Below, in pieces: positions 25,887 through 35,156 of a stretch of DNA of 64,000 nucleotides. Position 1 is the stretch's first letter. Every line of letters begins with the position of its first letter. Location: contig OZ250161.1 in NCBI GenBank assembly GCA_965237985.1, positions 930,001 to 994,000 of the forward strand. Direction: 5' to 3'. The notes beneath the pieces are model-generated. The model did no database searches, was not told where the DNA came from, and saw nothing but the letters and a program-made list of their open reading frames with translations. Both the position numbers and the translations under genes were made by a program. The DNA comes from G965212025 sp965237985 (GTDB lineage Bacteria; Pseudomonadota; Gammaproteobacteria; Poriferisulfidales; Oxydemutatoraceae).

Positions 25887-26306
25887 ATGCAACTGATAAA
25901 ATGTACCGATCTTTCACTGCGCACCCTTATGTATCTGTCGATCCAGTCAGAAGCTTCAGCCACCATAAATGTCGTAGCCGAAAAAGTTGGCGTGTCACGC
26001 AACCACCTTGTTAAAGTCGTACACCAGCTTGGCAAGCTTGCTTATGTCACCACCTGCCGGGCTCGAAAGGGAGGTGTCTGTCTGGCGAAACCCGCTACGG
26101 AAATTCGTGTAGACGAGGTCGTGCGAAATGTCGAACCGACATTACAAGTCATAAATTGTCTGGCTAATCAATGTCCTTTGGTGCCAGCCTGCCATCTGAA
26201 AGGAGTTTTGAGCAGAGCTTCCCAAGCATTTATGGGTGTACTTGCAAGTTACACAATCGCTGACTTGTCGCGAAATAAAATACAGTTATTGAAGCTGCTC
26301 GCCTAA
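25887..26306 (+). CDS. nsrR: NO-sensing Rrf2-family repressor NsrR
   Basis: A 139-residue winged-helix regulator with an iron-sulfur cluster. The DNA-binding helix VSRNHLVKVVHQL is at about 36-48. Cys91, Cys96 and Cys102 in NCLANQCPLVPAC occupy the same positions as the three cluster ligands of E. coli NsrR, and Asp8, a fourth ligand in actinobacterial NsrR, is also present. NO destroys the cluster and relieves repression. Placed right after the norSY-senC operon, with a matching palindrome upstream of norS, it almost certainly regulates that operon. Full length, ATG start. Confidence 0.94.
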   Translation: MQLIKCTDLSLRTLMYLSIQSEASATINVVAEKVGVSRNHLVKVVHQLGKLAYVTTCRARKGGVCLAKPATEIRVDEVVRNVEPTLQVINCLANQCPLVPACHLKGVLSRASQAFMGVLASYTIADLSRNKIQLLKLLA

Positions 26307-26672
26307 GCTTTTCTACCCCTGCTTCGTTCAGGAGTGGAATGGACGGACCGGCATAAACAGTGCCCAAAGCAAGGGAGCGCGACAAAAGAATTTCTCTCTC
26401 GTCTTCGGTCTGCTGAGATCCTTAATGTCGGCAAGGCCACCGTGATTAACTTTTCACCTTCAGGCGACTGGGCCGCTGTGTGCTTTCAATTCGATTTTTC
26501 CCCACTTTGCCCTGCTACCCTGTTGCACGAAGTGTTGTGCATTCGGACCGCGACTTTCCGGGATACACGATGATGTCACCCGGCCATTCGGAATTTCCTG
26601 GCATTTGTCTTTACAGGAACCTTGGAACCTTGCTGCCGGAACAGTCTCCAGATCCGCTTCCAGGAACAGGCA

Positions 26673-28280
26673 CTATTTTCCGGCACAAGCTTTCGCAACT
26701 TTTTCAGAAAACATTTCTCTTAATATTTCTTCTGGCGAAGGGCTGTCCGGAATATTTTTAGACAAATTGCCAGTCAGATAGGGGTCGAATAACAACACAA
26801 AATGGGCAATCGCCTGATTGCGGATTTTATACAGATCGGCAGTGCTGAGCTCGTTTAGTTCAAATGAACTCTCGTCTGTCTGCTCGCTTGGAAGTTGGGA
26901 CAGGAGAATGTCTTTTGATGCTCTCCTGCCATCATGTGGCCGGTATGGCAACCAACGACCATAGCTGTCGTCGATATTCGCCAAGCCCTTTCCTATCGCG
27001 ACTTGGTTGACCTGGATGAAGATTTTTTCCATTTCCTGCAATTTTAATGGACCGCCGATCTTTACTCCCGCTTTTTCCAATGCCGGTCGCCAGATTTCAT
27101 TGTCAAAACTGTCTTTCCGAAACATTTTTGATTCCTCGCAGGCTTTTTTCAATTCGCGGTAAACAGCCCGGTTTTGCCGGACACCATTGCGGCTGAGCCA
27201 ATCCCAGAATTTTCTTAACTTTCCTTTGAGTCCTTTATACGAAACAAGTTTTATATGTCTGATTCCATCTAGATTGTGTAGACGAAGTATATGGTTAGGG
27301 TTCTCACTGCTTTGCAAATTCTTGGAACGAACTTCGCCCGAAAATAGACGATAGGCTGGAGACCATTTCCCCATACTATGGAAGATAGCTCTGCTTCTTT
27401 CCTCTCGGCTGATCGTCCGAGAGGAAAGCATGCTGTCACCAAAGCCTTGCGAAAAGGAAAAATCTGTGTTTCCCGACATGTCTTCACAGCCATCCAGCAC
27501 CATCCCAGCCTGCACATGCGCTGTTTCAGATAACTCAATGTCTCTGTTTTCGCACTCTGCCAGCACGTCTTGCAGTGTGTTGACGCTTTTTTCTATGAGG
27601 ATGCTCTCCCTTGTTTGTGAATCGGCATCCTGCAGAAGCAGAAAGCCGGTAACTGCCCGGACCAGCAAATCCATTTCGTCTGCGTTCAGCTGCGAAAGAG
27701 AACTTGTGTTCGAGAGCAATCCATCCGCTCCCCAAAACGAGTTACACAACAGATAGTATTCGGAACGCAGACCGGATTTTTCATCTGCAGCCAAAAAATT
27801 ACGGTTCATTTTTTTTTCCAATACAGCCAAAGAATAGAGGGGTTTGTTTCGTTCAGACAAATTGGCTAATTCTCTTAAGGTGCCGGTGTTTATTTTCTGG
27901 ACATTAGCATGTAGCACTGCTTCAATACTGTCCTGCATTTCATCAACTACCGTTTTCTTTTTCGTTTTTAACCACTTCAACTTCCGATAACCGCTGCTGT
28001 CATTCAACTGTGCCCTTGCCCAAATCACTTCACGCGCAAGAAGGGGTTTTCCTGTGTTGTTCTGCAAAGCTTTTGAAACAGCCATGACATGCTCGTCACT
28101 ATGGTCGTGATTTTCCAGAATACACCTGCAAAATTCCTTACGCGCCAAATTGTCCGAGGAGATGGCAGAGGTCTGAAAGTTCAGCTTCCTCGTCGCGATT
28201 AGTTCATTGCTGTCAGTCAAGTCAAGCTGTCCAGCCATCTGGCCGGCCGATACTCTATAATAAGTTTCAAGGCTCAGCAT
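26673..28280 (-). CDS. large hypothetical protein, paralogue of the 48.6-49.8 kb gene
   Basis: A 535-residue soluble, mostly helical protein with no signal peptide, membrane helix or known motif. Two blocks are shared with the decayed gene at 48618-49825. An N-terminal region pairs NTGKPLLAREVIWARAQL here with NAPVIARDVRKWQRQI there. A central region pairs KLRKFWDWL plus ELKKACEESKMF here with KVKDFF plus ELRKMCEESAMF there. So this is a lineage-specific family with at least two local members. Size, lack of enzyme motifs and multi-copy nature would fit secreted effector-like proteins, but that is a guess. Start ATG at 28280 has only a weak ribosome site. Confidence 0.7.
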   Translation of the reverse strand: MLSLETYYRVSAGQMAGQLDLTDSNELIATRKLNFQTSAISSDNLARKEFCRCILENHDHSDEHVMAVSKALQNNTGKPLLAREVIWARAQLNDSSGYRKLKWLKTKKKTVVDEMQDSIEAVLHANVQKINTGTLRELANLSERNKPLYSLAVLEKKMNRNFLAADEKSGLRSEYYLLCNSFWGADGLLSNTSSLSQLNADEMDLLVRAVTGFLLLQDADSQTRESILIEKSVNTLQDVLAECENRDIELSETAHVQAGMVLDGCEDMSGNTDFSFSQGFGDSMLSSRTISREERSRAIFHSMGKWSPAYRLFSGEVRSKNLQSSENPNHILRLHNLDGIRHIKLVSYKGLKGKLRKFWDWLSRNGVRQNRAVYRELKKACEESKMFRKDSFDNEIWRPALEKAGVKIGGPLKLQEMEKIFIQVNQVAIGKGLANIDDSYGRWLPYRPHDGRRASKDILLSQLPSEQTDESSFELNELSTADLYKIRNQAIAHFVLLFDPYLTGNLSKNIPDSPSPEEILREMFSEKVAKACAGK

Positions 28281-30186
28281 CGTTCATTTCATCCAATCAC
28301 GCCAGTCTATCACAGCGGCTGTTCAACAGCCAAAAAACAGAATCAGCAGGGGTTTTGAGGCGGCACATGGATCTACGTTCAGTCATGTGGAAGTAGTGAT
28401 CGATGCGAGGTGCAATTTAGCATGTTCGCAACGAAATTCGCTTGACTCAAGACCAACTATACGGGGTAGTCCCGGTTCTTTAGGCAGTTCAGATATTTGC
28501 TCAATATGTATCCCGACTGCTTGAGCGCGCTACCTGATTCCTCCTGTCATTATTTCATACAGCGTATCCACAGGCCTGGCTTTTCGCTAAACATCCTACA
28601 GGACTCAACCCGACGATAGCTGAGTGTGACCTGGTTGCAGAAATCGCCCCAGTCAACGACAGCACGACCAGAGGTGTCGCCGTCCTTCAATTCTTGCCGG
28701 TAGGATTTTCTCGTATTTGAGGGGGCACCAGAATTTCTCTCGGGTGACCTTGGTCATCCAGCACCCTTGGCCGTGGCAATTCGGACACCCCTCGTCTGCC
28801 CCGTTCGCTAAATGTCCGGCTGGTAAATTGGCGACCTGAAAGTCGGTGTTGAAGATCTCGGACCTGACCTTGTGTCTGAGTGCCCCTTCACAGCACCTCA
28901 ACAGGGGTTGTTCAGGGCGTTCGCCGTGCCAGAACATTCGCTTCGGGCCCACCTGGTCGAGATGACGGCAAACGGGGATAGGAACCCTCGTCGCATCGAG
29001 AGGTACCTGACGCCGTATACCGGACACCGATGGGCTTTGACCGACTGCTGCTTTGCCATGTCTCTCAGAAGATCAATTCTCAAAAGATACCGGCAGGCCT
29101 GACACTCAGGATGAGGCCTGTGGGGCAGGCGGGAGAACACTGCCGGTCCGGACAACAATAGCCACACTCGATTCGACTCACGGCAAGCCCCTGACATTAC
29201 CGATACCGAACCATCTGGCGGCTGCCAGTAACAGCGGGTGGGGACTTGAAATACAACTTGTCCAAGTGTTCATCAGTGCGCTGGTCTAGGTTCCACTCGC
29301 CATCCCTTTTCGCTACGTCGTAAGGCAAGGAGCCGCTGGGCGACAACTCGGCATTGACGGTCCAAGACAAACTTTGGGTGATGGGGTTGGACCCTCGCCT
29401 GATGCTCCTGTCAACTCATGGATTGAACCTGTCAGCTAGAAAAGTCGTGTGTCTGCATCGGTCCGCCGCTCTCGGCATAAAGCTTGTGAATGTGCCCCCG
29501 TAGTGAACACGATGCCATTCCTTGCCTGCCGCAAACCGCTAAAGCATGCTATAAACTGTTTCCAGTTGCCGACCGGTGTGGAGTACGCTTGACATTTGGC
29601 GACAAACTCCCGAGTGATTTCATCGGCGCGCAATTCTTTCAACGGAAGCTTGAAATCCAACGGGAATCTACATTATTTTTCCATAGTCTATTTCTCCTTT
29701 GTTGAAAGGGTGAAAATATACCTTGACCCCATGGCCCAAATTTGTCGGACTACTTCCAATATGACATGGTGGTATTGGTCAGGAAGATGAACTGGCGTAT
29801 CTACTTTGGGTATGGACCAGACAAAAAAGAAAGTGGTAATAAAAAATTGTTCGCTGGAAATTCTTTCGTTGACTATATGCTTTAGTAAAAAAATCGTATG
29901 TCTGAATTTCATGGAAGACTGGCGGATTTCCAGGCAATAAAATATGCATAAACCATGTCTGTCAGTTCATCACGCTGCTTACTCTCTTCGAAAAAGCGGG
30001 TTCCGCTGCTGTCACTGAAATTACGTAGAGCTTTCTGGTTTTGGATCCTCAAGCTATAAAACATGACGAGAGGAGAACCCGGATAATGCCTGTCGGCATC
30101 CATTAAACCATGGTGTGCCAGACACTCTCGTCCTTCCGACAATCCCCCCATTCACACACGCAACGGTAGTTTGAAAACCAGACATC
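28281..30186. other. long stretch with gene debris, no confident gene
   Basis: No intact gene recognised. Minus-strand fragments look partly coding: a cysteine-rich piece with CPNCHGQG (28750-28800), a piece reading PECQACRYLLRIDLLRDMAKQQ near 29050-29110 in another frame, and LPLKELRADEITREFVAKCQ near 29590-29660. A short minus frame at 29909-30151 has no ribosome site. These are probably remnants of one or more lost genes. Confidence 0.5.
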
Positions 30187-30500
30187 ATGAGTTGCCTTTT
30201 TTACACAACAGCCAGGCAGACGACCCTGCCTCCTGAAGAAAACAAAAACGTGTTTTGCCATGCAAATCCAGACTCATTCCCGGTCACCAAAGGCCACCAG
30301 CACATCATTCCCAGAAATCATGTGCCAGATTTCTTTGATTTGCAGGAACTGGAGCGTCACGCCATTTTTGTGTTACTGGAAAAGAAAAAGGAAGACATTG
30401 GGCTTCTGGACAATACCGTTTCCAGGTTTTAAGCATTAATCCTTCGCCGAAAAGGCGATGTACAAAACCCAAAGGGCGGGAGACGAGGATCATTCCTGGC
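30187..30500 (+). pseudogene. HIT-family protein remnant
   Basis: The first 81 codons match a HIT nucleotide-binding protein: NVFCHANPDSFPVTKGHQHIIPRNHVPDFFDL, as in HIT hydrolases of about 140 residues. The frame stops at 30432. The C-terminal HIT piece then reappears in another frame (LRRKGDVQNPKGGRRG, near 30450-30485). The catalytic histidine triad HxHxH and the segment before it are missing, so the gene has lost about 30 codons and cannot be active. End coordinate approximate. No conserved neighbour explains it. Confidence 0.75.
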
Positions 30501-30808
30501 AAACAGAAAGATTACCATCCTGTCCACGGCTTTGTGCGGTACTGCCACGGAAAAAATCGATGTCTGGTTATCAAACCCATGGAAACTGCCGGCAGACTAC
30601 CGAAAATGTCCAGTTCACTGAAGGAGCCCATTATGCTTACCATGTTTTCCGCATTTTATCCCCGCATGAAGCGGCCTTTTCGTCCTGGAAGAAACCGAAT
30701 TTTCCACCTTGGGACGACCCCCACAATTGACTAACATTTTCTGCCGGGTACAATCGAACCTGCTTCAGCCGTCCCCTACAGTCAGTTACTGAAAGTACAT
30801 CCAAACAG

Positions 30809-32824
30809 GTGAAATCAGGTTTATCTTCCAGACGCTCTGCTAATGCTTTGCGTGTGCTCAGCATGGATGCTGTACAGTCTGCACGTTCAGGACATCCGGG
30901 AGCTCCAATGGGCATGGCAGATATTGCCGAAGTATTGTGGAACCGTTTCCTGCGCCACAACCCGGCTAACCCACAGTGGCCTGACAGGGACCGTTTTGTG
31001 CTTTCCAATGGTCATGCCTCGATGCTGCTTTATGCACTGTTACACTTCAGCGGTTATGACCTGTCGCTCGAGGAACTGAAGAATTTTCGTCAATTTCGCT
31101 CCCGTACTCCAGGGCATCCAGAACGCGATTGCGCCACGGGAGTTGAAACAACGACCGGTCCGTTGGGCCAGGGACTTGCGAACGCGGTGGGAATGGCTTT
31201 GGCAGAAAAAAATCTGGCGGCCACTTTCAACCGGGAAGAATTCCCGATCGTGGATCACTACACTTATGTTTTCATTGGGGATGGTTGCCTGATGGAAGGC
31301 ATATCGCATGAATCCTGCTCACTGGCGGCAACACTCGGGCTGAACAAGCTGGTCGTTTTTTACGATGACAACGGGGTTTCTATTGATGGCAAGGTAGATG
31401 GCTGGTTTACCGAGAACGTTCCGGGGCGCTTCGCCGCTTACGGCTGGCATGTAGTGCCTGATGTCGACGGACACAACGATACAGACGTGCAGGATGCCAT
31501 CGTCGCCGCCCGCGCACAAAAAACGCAACCTTCGTTAATTTGTTGCAAAACCATCATTGGTTTTGGTTCACCAGAAAAACAGGGAACCGCCATATGTCAC
31601 GGCGCGCCGCTGGGAGAAAAAGAAATCGCGGCCGCACGTAGGCAACTGGATTGGGAGCATCCACCCTTCGTAGTCCCTCGGGAAATTTATGATGCTTGGG
31701 ACGCACGTGAAGCCGGAGCGAAAATAGAAGCACGCTGGCGTGAATTATTTGCCGCGTATGAGAAAGCTTTTCCTGGATTGGCAACGGAATTCACCCGGCG
31801 CATGGCGAAACGCATGCCGAATGACTGGGAAAAACAAAAACGAACTCTGATCCACACCGCCAATTCTCTGGCAGCAGGCGAAGCTACCCGCAAATCGTCC
31901 GGACGGGCATTGGCGGCTTTTAGTCCCTTGTTGCCCGAGCTGATCGGTGGTTCGGCAGACTTGGCCGAATCGAACAACACGATATTTGCGGGAACACAGC
32001 CGATCACAAAAGAAAAATCAGCGGGCAATTACATTTATTTCGGGGTGCGGGAATTTGGCATGTCAGCCATTGCTTCCGGTATGGCGCTGCATGGTGGCCT
32101 GATGCCATACACTGCGACCTTTCTGACTTTTTCCGACTATGCCAGAAACGCCATACGGATGGCGGCTCTGATGCGATTGCAAGTGATTTTTCTTTACACG
32201 CACGACTCCATCGGTCTGGGGGAAGACGGCCCAACACATCAGCCAGTGGAGCATCTTGCCGCACTACGGCTGATCCCCAACCTTGATGTCTGGCGCCCGT
32301 GTGACGCGGCTGAGACTTTTTGCGCCTGGTGTGCAGCGCTTGAACGCCGGGAAGGGCCGAGCGCACTGGCTTTATCACGTCAGCCACTACCTGCCAATGC
32401 GCTTTCTGAAGAACAATTGGCAAATGTCAGCCGCGGCGGATATATCCTCCGACCCTGTGCTGACAAACCGAACTTGAACATTATCGCTACTGGTTCTGAA
32501 GTGTCACTCGCTTTGGCAGCTTGGGAACACCTCAAAAGTCAGGGGTATCTGGTTCAGGTGGTATCCATGCCTTGTCTGGAAATTTATGAAAGGCAGGATG
32601 CAGACTGGCAGTCCATGATATTTCCCGCCGGGGTAAAGTGCCTGATCCTGGAAGCAGGCGTAACTGCTTTGTGGCGGGGTTATACCCAGAAAGGCGATAT
32701 CGTCGTTGGGGTAAACGATTTTGGCATGTCGGCTTCGGCTGACCAGTTGTTCAGGCACTTTGGTCTCCATTCCGAACAGGTTTGCAAACTTGCCTTGGAG
32801 ATGGTTACTGTCCGTGCGAATTAG
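30809..32824 (+). CDS. tkt: transketolase
   Basis: A thiamine-diphosphate enzyme that moves two-carbon ketol units between sugar phosphates in the pentose phosphate and Calvin cycles. Full length at 671 residues: N-terminal catalytic His in SGHPGAPMG and LSNGHASMLLY, the TPP/Mg motif GDGCLMEG at 157-164, the pyrimidine-domain segment FGVREFGMSAIASGMALHGG, and a C-terminal domain ending near SADQLFRHFGL. The start is GTG at 30809. It heads the tkt-gap-pgk-pyk cluster, a typical proteobacterial arrangement of central carbon genes, with about 120 bases before gap. Confidence 0.97.
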   Translation: MKSGLSSRRSANALRVLSMDAVQSARSGHPGAPMGMADIAEVLWNRFLRHNPANPQWPDRDRFVLSNGHASMLLYALLHFSGYDLSLEELKNFRQFRSRTPGHPERDCATGVETTTGPLGQGLANAVGMALAEKNLAATFNREEFPIVDHYTYVFIGDGCLMEGISHESCSLAATLGLNKLVVFYDDNGVSIDGKVDGWFTENVPGRFAAYGWHVVPDVDGHNDTDVQDAIVAARAQKTQPSLICCKTIIGFGSPEKQGTAICHGAPLGEKEIAAARRQLDWEHPPFVVPREIYDAWDAREAGAKIEARWRELFAAYEKAFPGLATEFTRRMAKRMPNDWEKQKRTLIHTANSLAAGEATRKSSGRALAAFSPLLPELIGGSADLAESNNTIFAGTQPITKEKSAGNYIYFGVREFGMSAIASGMALHGGLMPYTATFLTFSDYARNAIRMAALMRLQVIFLYTHDSIGLGEDGPTHQPVEHLAALRLIPNLDVWRPCDAAETFCAWCAALERREGPSALALSRQPLPANALSEEQLANVSRGGYILRPCADKPNLNIIATGSEVSLALAAWEHLKSQGYLVQVVSMPCLEIYERQDADWQSMIFPAGVKCLILEAGVTALWRGYTQKGDIVVGVNDFGMSASADQLFRHFGLHSEQVCKLALEMVTVRAN

Positions 32825-32941
32825 TTCTCCTGTTGTTTTGAAACCTGGTGGACACGGTGCAAAAAAAGCTTGCCACGAGGCGGACAGAATGAGATCTGTT
32901 TCCCCCGGGTTTTTGGGTTGTGGTTTTACGGGAGTGGCAAA

Positions 32942-33961
32942 GTGCGGATGATCACCAGACTGGCGATTAATGGTTACGGGCGCATCGGGAGAAACATTCT
33001 GAGAGCGCTGTACGAATACAAACGCAACGACGAATTTTCGCTGGTTGCGATCAACAACACGATGAACCTGGAAACCGGGCTGCATCTGACACGCTTTGAC
33101 TCAACGCACGGACGTTTTGATGCGGATGTCAGTCTTGTGAATGGGAACATGTGTGTCAATGGAGATCAGATCGAGTTTCTGAGGTACCGCGATCCCTTGG
33201 GACTGCCGTGGGAACAATTGGACATAGATGTTGTCCTGGATTGCACCGGCAAGTTTACAGAGCGAGGCAAAGCCGCACAACATCTGCAGGCCGGCGCCAA
33301 AAAAGTTCTGGTTTCCGCACCGTGTGACGGTGCCGACCTGACTGTCGTTTGGGGAGTGAACCATAGCCAGCTTGAAGCTGGGCACCTAGTGGTTTCGGCT
33401 GCTTCCTGCACTACCAACTGCATCGCCCCCGTTGCCCAGTTATTACACCATTCAATGGGTATTGATTGCGGTCTGATAACGACCGTGCATTCCTATACCA
33501 ACGACCAGGTTCTCATTGATGCCAATCACAAAGACTTGCGCCGCGCACGGTCGGCTACGACTTCCATGATCCCGACCAAGACCGGGGCGGCACGCGCCGT
33601 CGGGCTGGTGATCCCCGAGTTACAGGGAAAACTGCACGGCCACGCGATCAGAGTCCCGACAATAAACGTTTCCATGGTGGACCTGACTTTCCATTCCCTG
33701 AAGCCCACAAACGAAAATGAAGTAGACGCCTGCATCAAAGATGGCACACAAGGTACGCTTGAAGGCATCCTGGAATTTTCCGACGAAGCTCTGGTTTCCT
33801 GCGATTTTAATCACAACCCTGCCTCTTCAATTTACGATGCGACCTTGACGAAAGTCATTGGTGGGTCGCTTGTGAAAGTTTGTTCCTGGTACGACAACGA
33901 GTGGGGTTACTCCAACCGCATGCTGGATTTGGCGGGGTATATGACAAACATCGGCACATAA
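32942..33961 (+). CDS. gap: glyceraldehyde-3-phosphate dehydrogenase
   Basis: Oxidises glyceraldehyde 3-phosphate to 1,3-bisphosphoglycerate with NAD(P)+. The Rossmann motif INGYGRIGRN is at the N-terminus; the catalytic Cys156 is in SAASCTTNCIAP, and the general base His is in TTVHSYTNDQ. C-terminal SWYDNEWGYSNRMLDL is a family hallmark. The start is set at GTG 32942, seven bases after ACGGGAG; the ATG two codons later is the alternative. It sits between tkt and pgk on the same strand, so one transcript is likely. Confidence 0.96.
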   Translation: MRMITRLAINGYGRIGRNILRALYEYKRNDEFSLVAINNTMNLETGLHLTRFDSTHGRFDADVSLVNGNMCVNGDQIEFLRYRDPLGLPWEQLDIDVVLDCTGKFTERGKAAQHLQAGAKKVLVSAPCDGADLTVVWGVNHSQLEAGHLVVSAASCTTNCIAPVAQLLHHSMGIDCGLITTVHSYTNDQVLIDANHKDLRRARSATTSMIPTKTGAARAVGLVIPELQGKLHGHAIRVPTINVSMVDLTFHSLKPTNENEVDACIKDGTQGTLEGILEFSDEALVSCDFNHNPASSIYDATLTKVIGGSLVKVCSWYDNEWGYSNRMLDLAGYMTNIGT

Positions 33962-33986
33962 CGAGTTCCCGTGGCGCGAAGTCCTG

Positions 33987-35147
33987 ATGCTTGAAATGAA
34001 GACTGTCAATCTCCACCGGAAGAAAGTTCTGGTGCGGGTTGACATGAATGTTCCCATGAATGGTGACGTTCGTGATGACCAGCGTATCAAGGCGTGCCTG
34101 CCCACGATCCGCGAGATTTTGCAACAGAACACGGCGGTAATCCTGCTGTCGCATCTGGGGCGCCCACCAAAAGAAAGACCGAACCCGAAATTCAGCCTCG
34201 CCCCCGTGGCGCGAAGACTGGAAAAACTGCTTGCCAGAAAAGTAGACTTTGTCAGCAATTACCTGGATGGAGTAAACACCATGCCCGGCGATGTCGTGAT
34301 GTGTGAGAATGTCCGGTTCAATGCCGGAGAGAAGGAAAATGACCCACTGCTTTCACAAAGTCTGGCTAGGCTCGGTGATGTGTTTGTCATGGACGCTTTT
34401 GCCGTGGCACACCGCAGCCATGCTTCTACCTGTGGAGTGGCACGTTATGCCCCGATATCAAGTGCCGGCCCTCTGCTTTGCGCCGAAATAGAAGCCTTGG
34501 AGAAAACCAGGCGTAACCCGAAGCGACCTTTGCTGGTCATCGTCGGAGGAAACAAAATTTCCACTAAATTCAGTGTTCTCGATGCCCTGTCTGATCAGGC
34601 TGACTTTCTGATTCCCGGGGGAGGTATTGCCAACACTTTTCTGGCTGCATCCGGATGCAGGATTGGGACTTCGCTATACGAGGCAGAATGGATTGGCGAG
34701 GCACGAAAGATCATGCAGAAAATGCGGCGCCGGAAAAAACCGCTCGTTTTACCTGTGGATGCAGTATGCGCAAGGAGCCTTGAATCGCGCACGCCCCCGG
34801 AGTTCAGGGAGTGCAGCCAAATCGAAGACGATTCCATGATCCTGGACATTGGGCCGGAAACCATCAAGAAATACACGACATTGATTGCCCGTGCCAGAAC
34901 CATTTTATGGAATGGGCCGCTCGGTGTTTTTGAAGATCCCCGTTTTGCTGTTGGTACGCGCTCCGTAGCCGATGCCATCGCCTCCAGTTCCGCTTTTTCA
35001 GTGGCAGGAGGAGGTGACACTCTGGCCGCACTGACAGTTTTTGGCAGCACCGGTATTTCGTATATTTCGACTGGCGGAGGGGCTTTTCTGGAGTTCATGA
35101 AAGATGGCAGGCTGGCAGCGTTAAAGGAGTTTGAATGTTCAAGCTAA
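33987..35147 (+). CDS. pgk: phosphoglycerate kinase
   Basis: Transfers the acyl phosphate of 1,3-bisphosphoglycerate to ADP. The 386-residue chain has the N-domain substrate block VLVRVDMNVPMNG, LLSHLGRPP, the hinge region and the nucleotide-binding C-domain with WNGPLGVFE and the glycine-rich SVAGGGDTLAAL loop. The usual family length is 387-400. It follows gap by 25 bases and precedes pyk by 9. VVGGNKISTK replaces the more common VGGAKVSTK, a mild variation. Confidence 0.96.
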   Translation: MLEMKTVNLHRKKVLVRVDMNVPMNGDVRDDQRIKACLPTIREILQQNTAVILLSHLGRPPKERPNPKFSLAPVARRLEKLLARKVDFVSNYLDGVNTMPGDVVMCENVRFNAGEKENDPLLSQSLARLGDVFVMDAFAVAHRSHASTCGVARYAPISSAGPLLCAEIEALEKTRRNPKRPLLVIVGGNKISTKFSVLDALSDQADFLIPGGGIANTFLAASGCRIGTSLYEAEWIGEARKIMQKMRRRKKPLVLPVDAVCARSLESRTPPEFRECSQIEDDSMILDIGPETIKKYTTLIARARTILWNGPLGVFEDPRFAVGTRSVADAIASSSAFSVAGGGDTLAALTVFGSTGISYISTGGGAFLEFMKDGRLAALKEFECSS

Positions 35148-35156
35148 AATCTGAAA

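Noticed and set aside
28653..29197. Cysteine-rich minus-strand frames with CPNCHGQG, resembling a DnaJ-type zinc motif
   Set aside because: Only one such motif, in a broken frame, with no J domain or further repeats; too little to name a gene.
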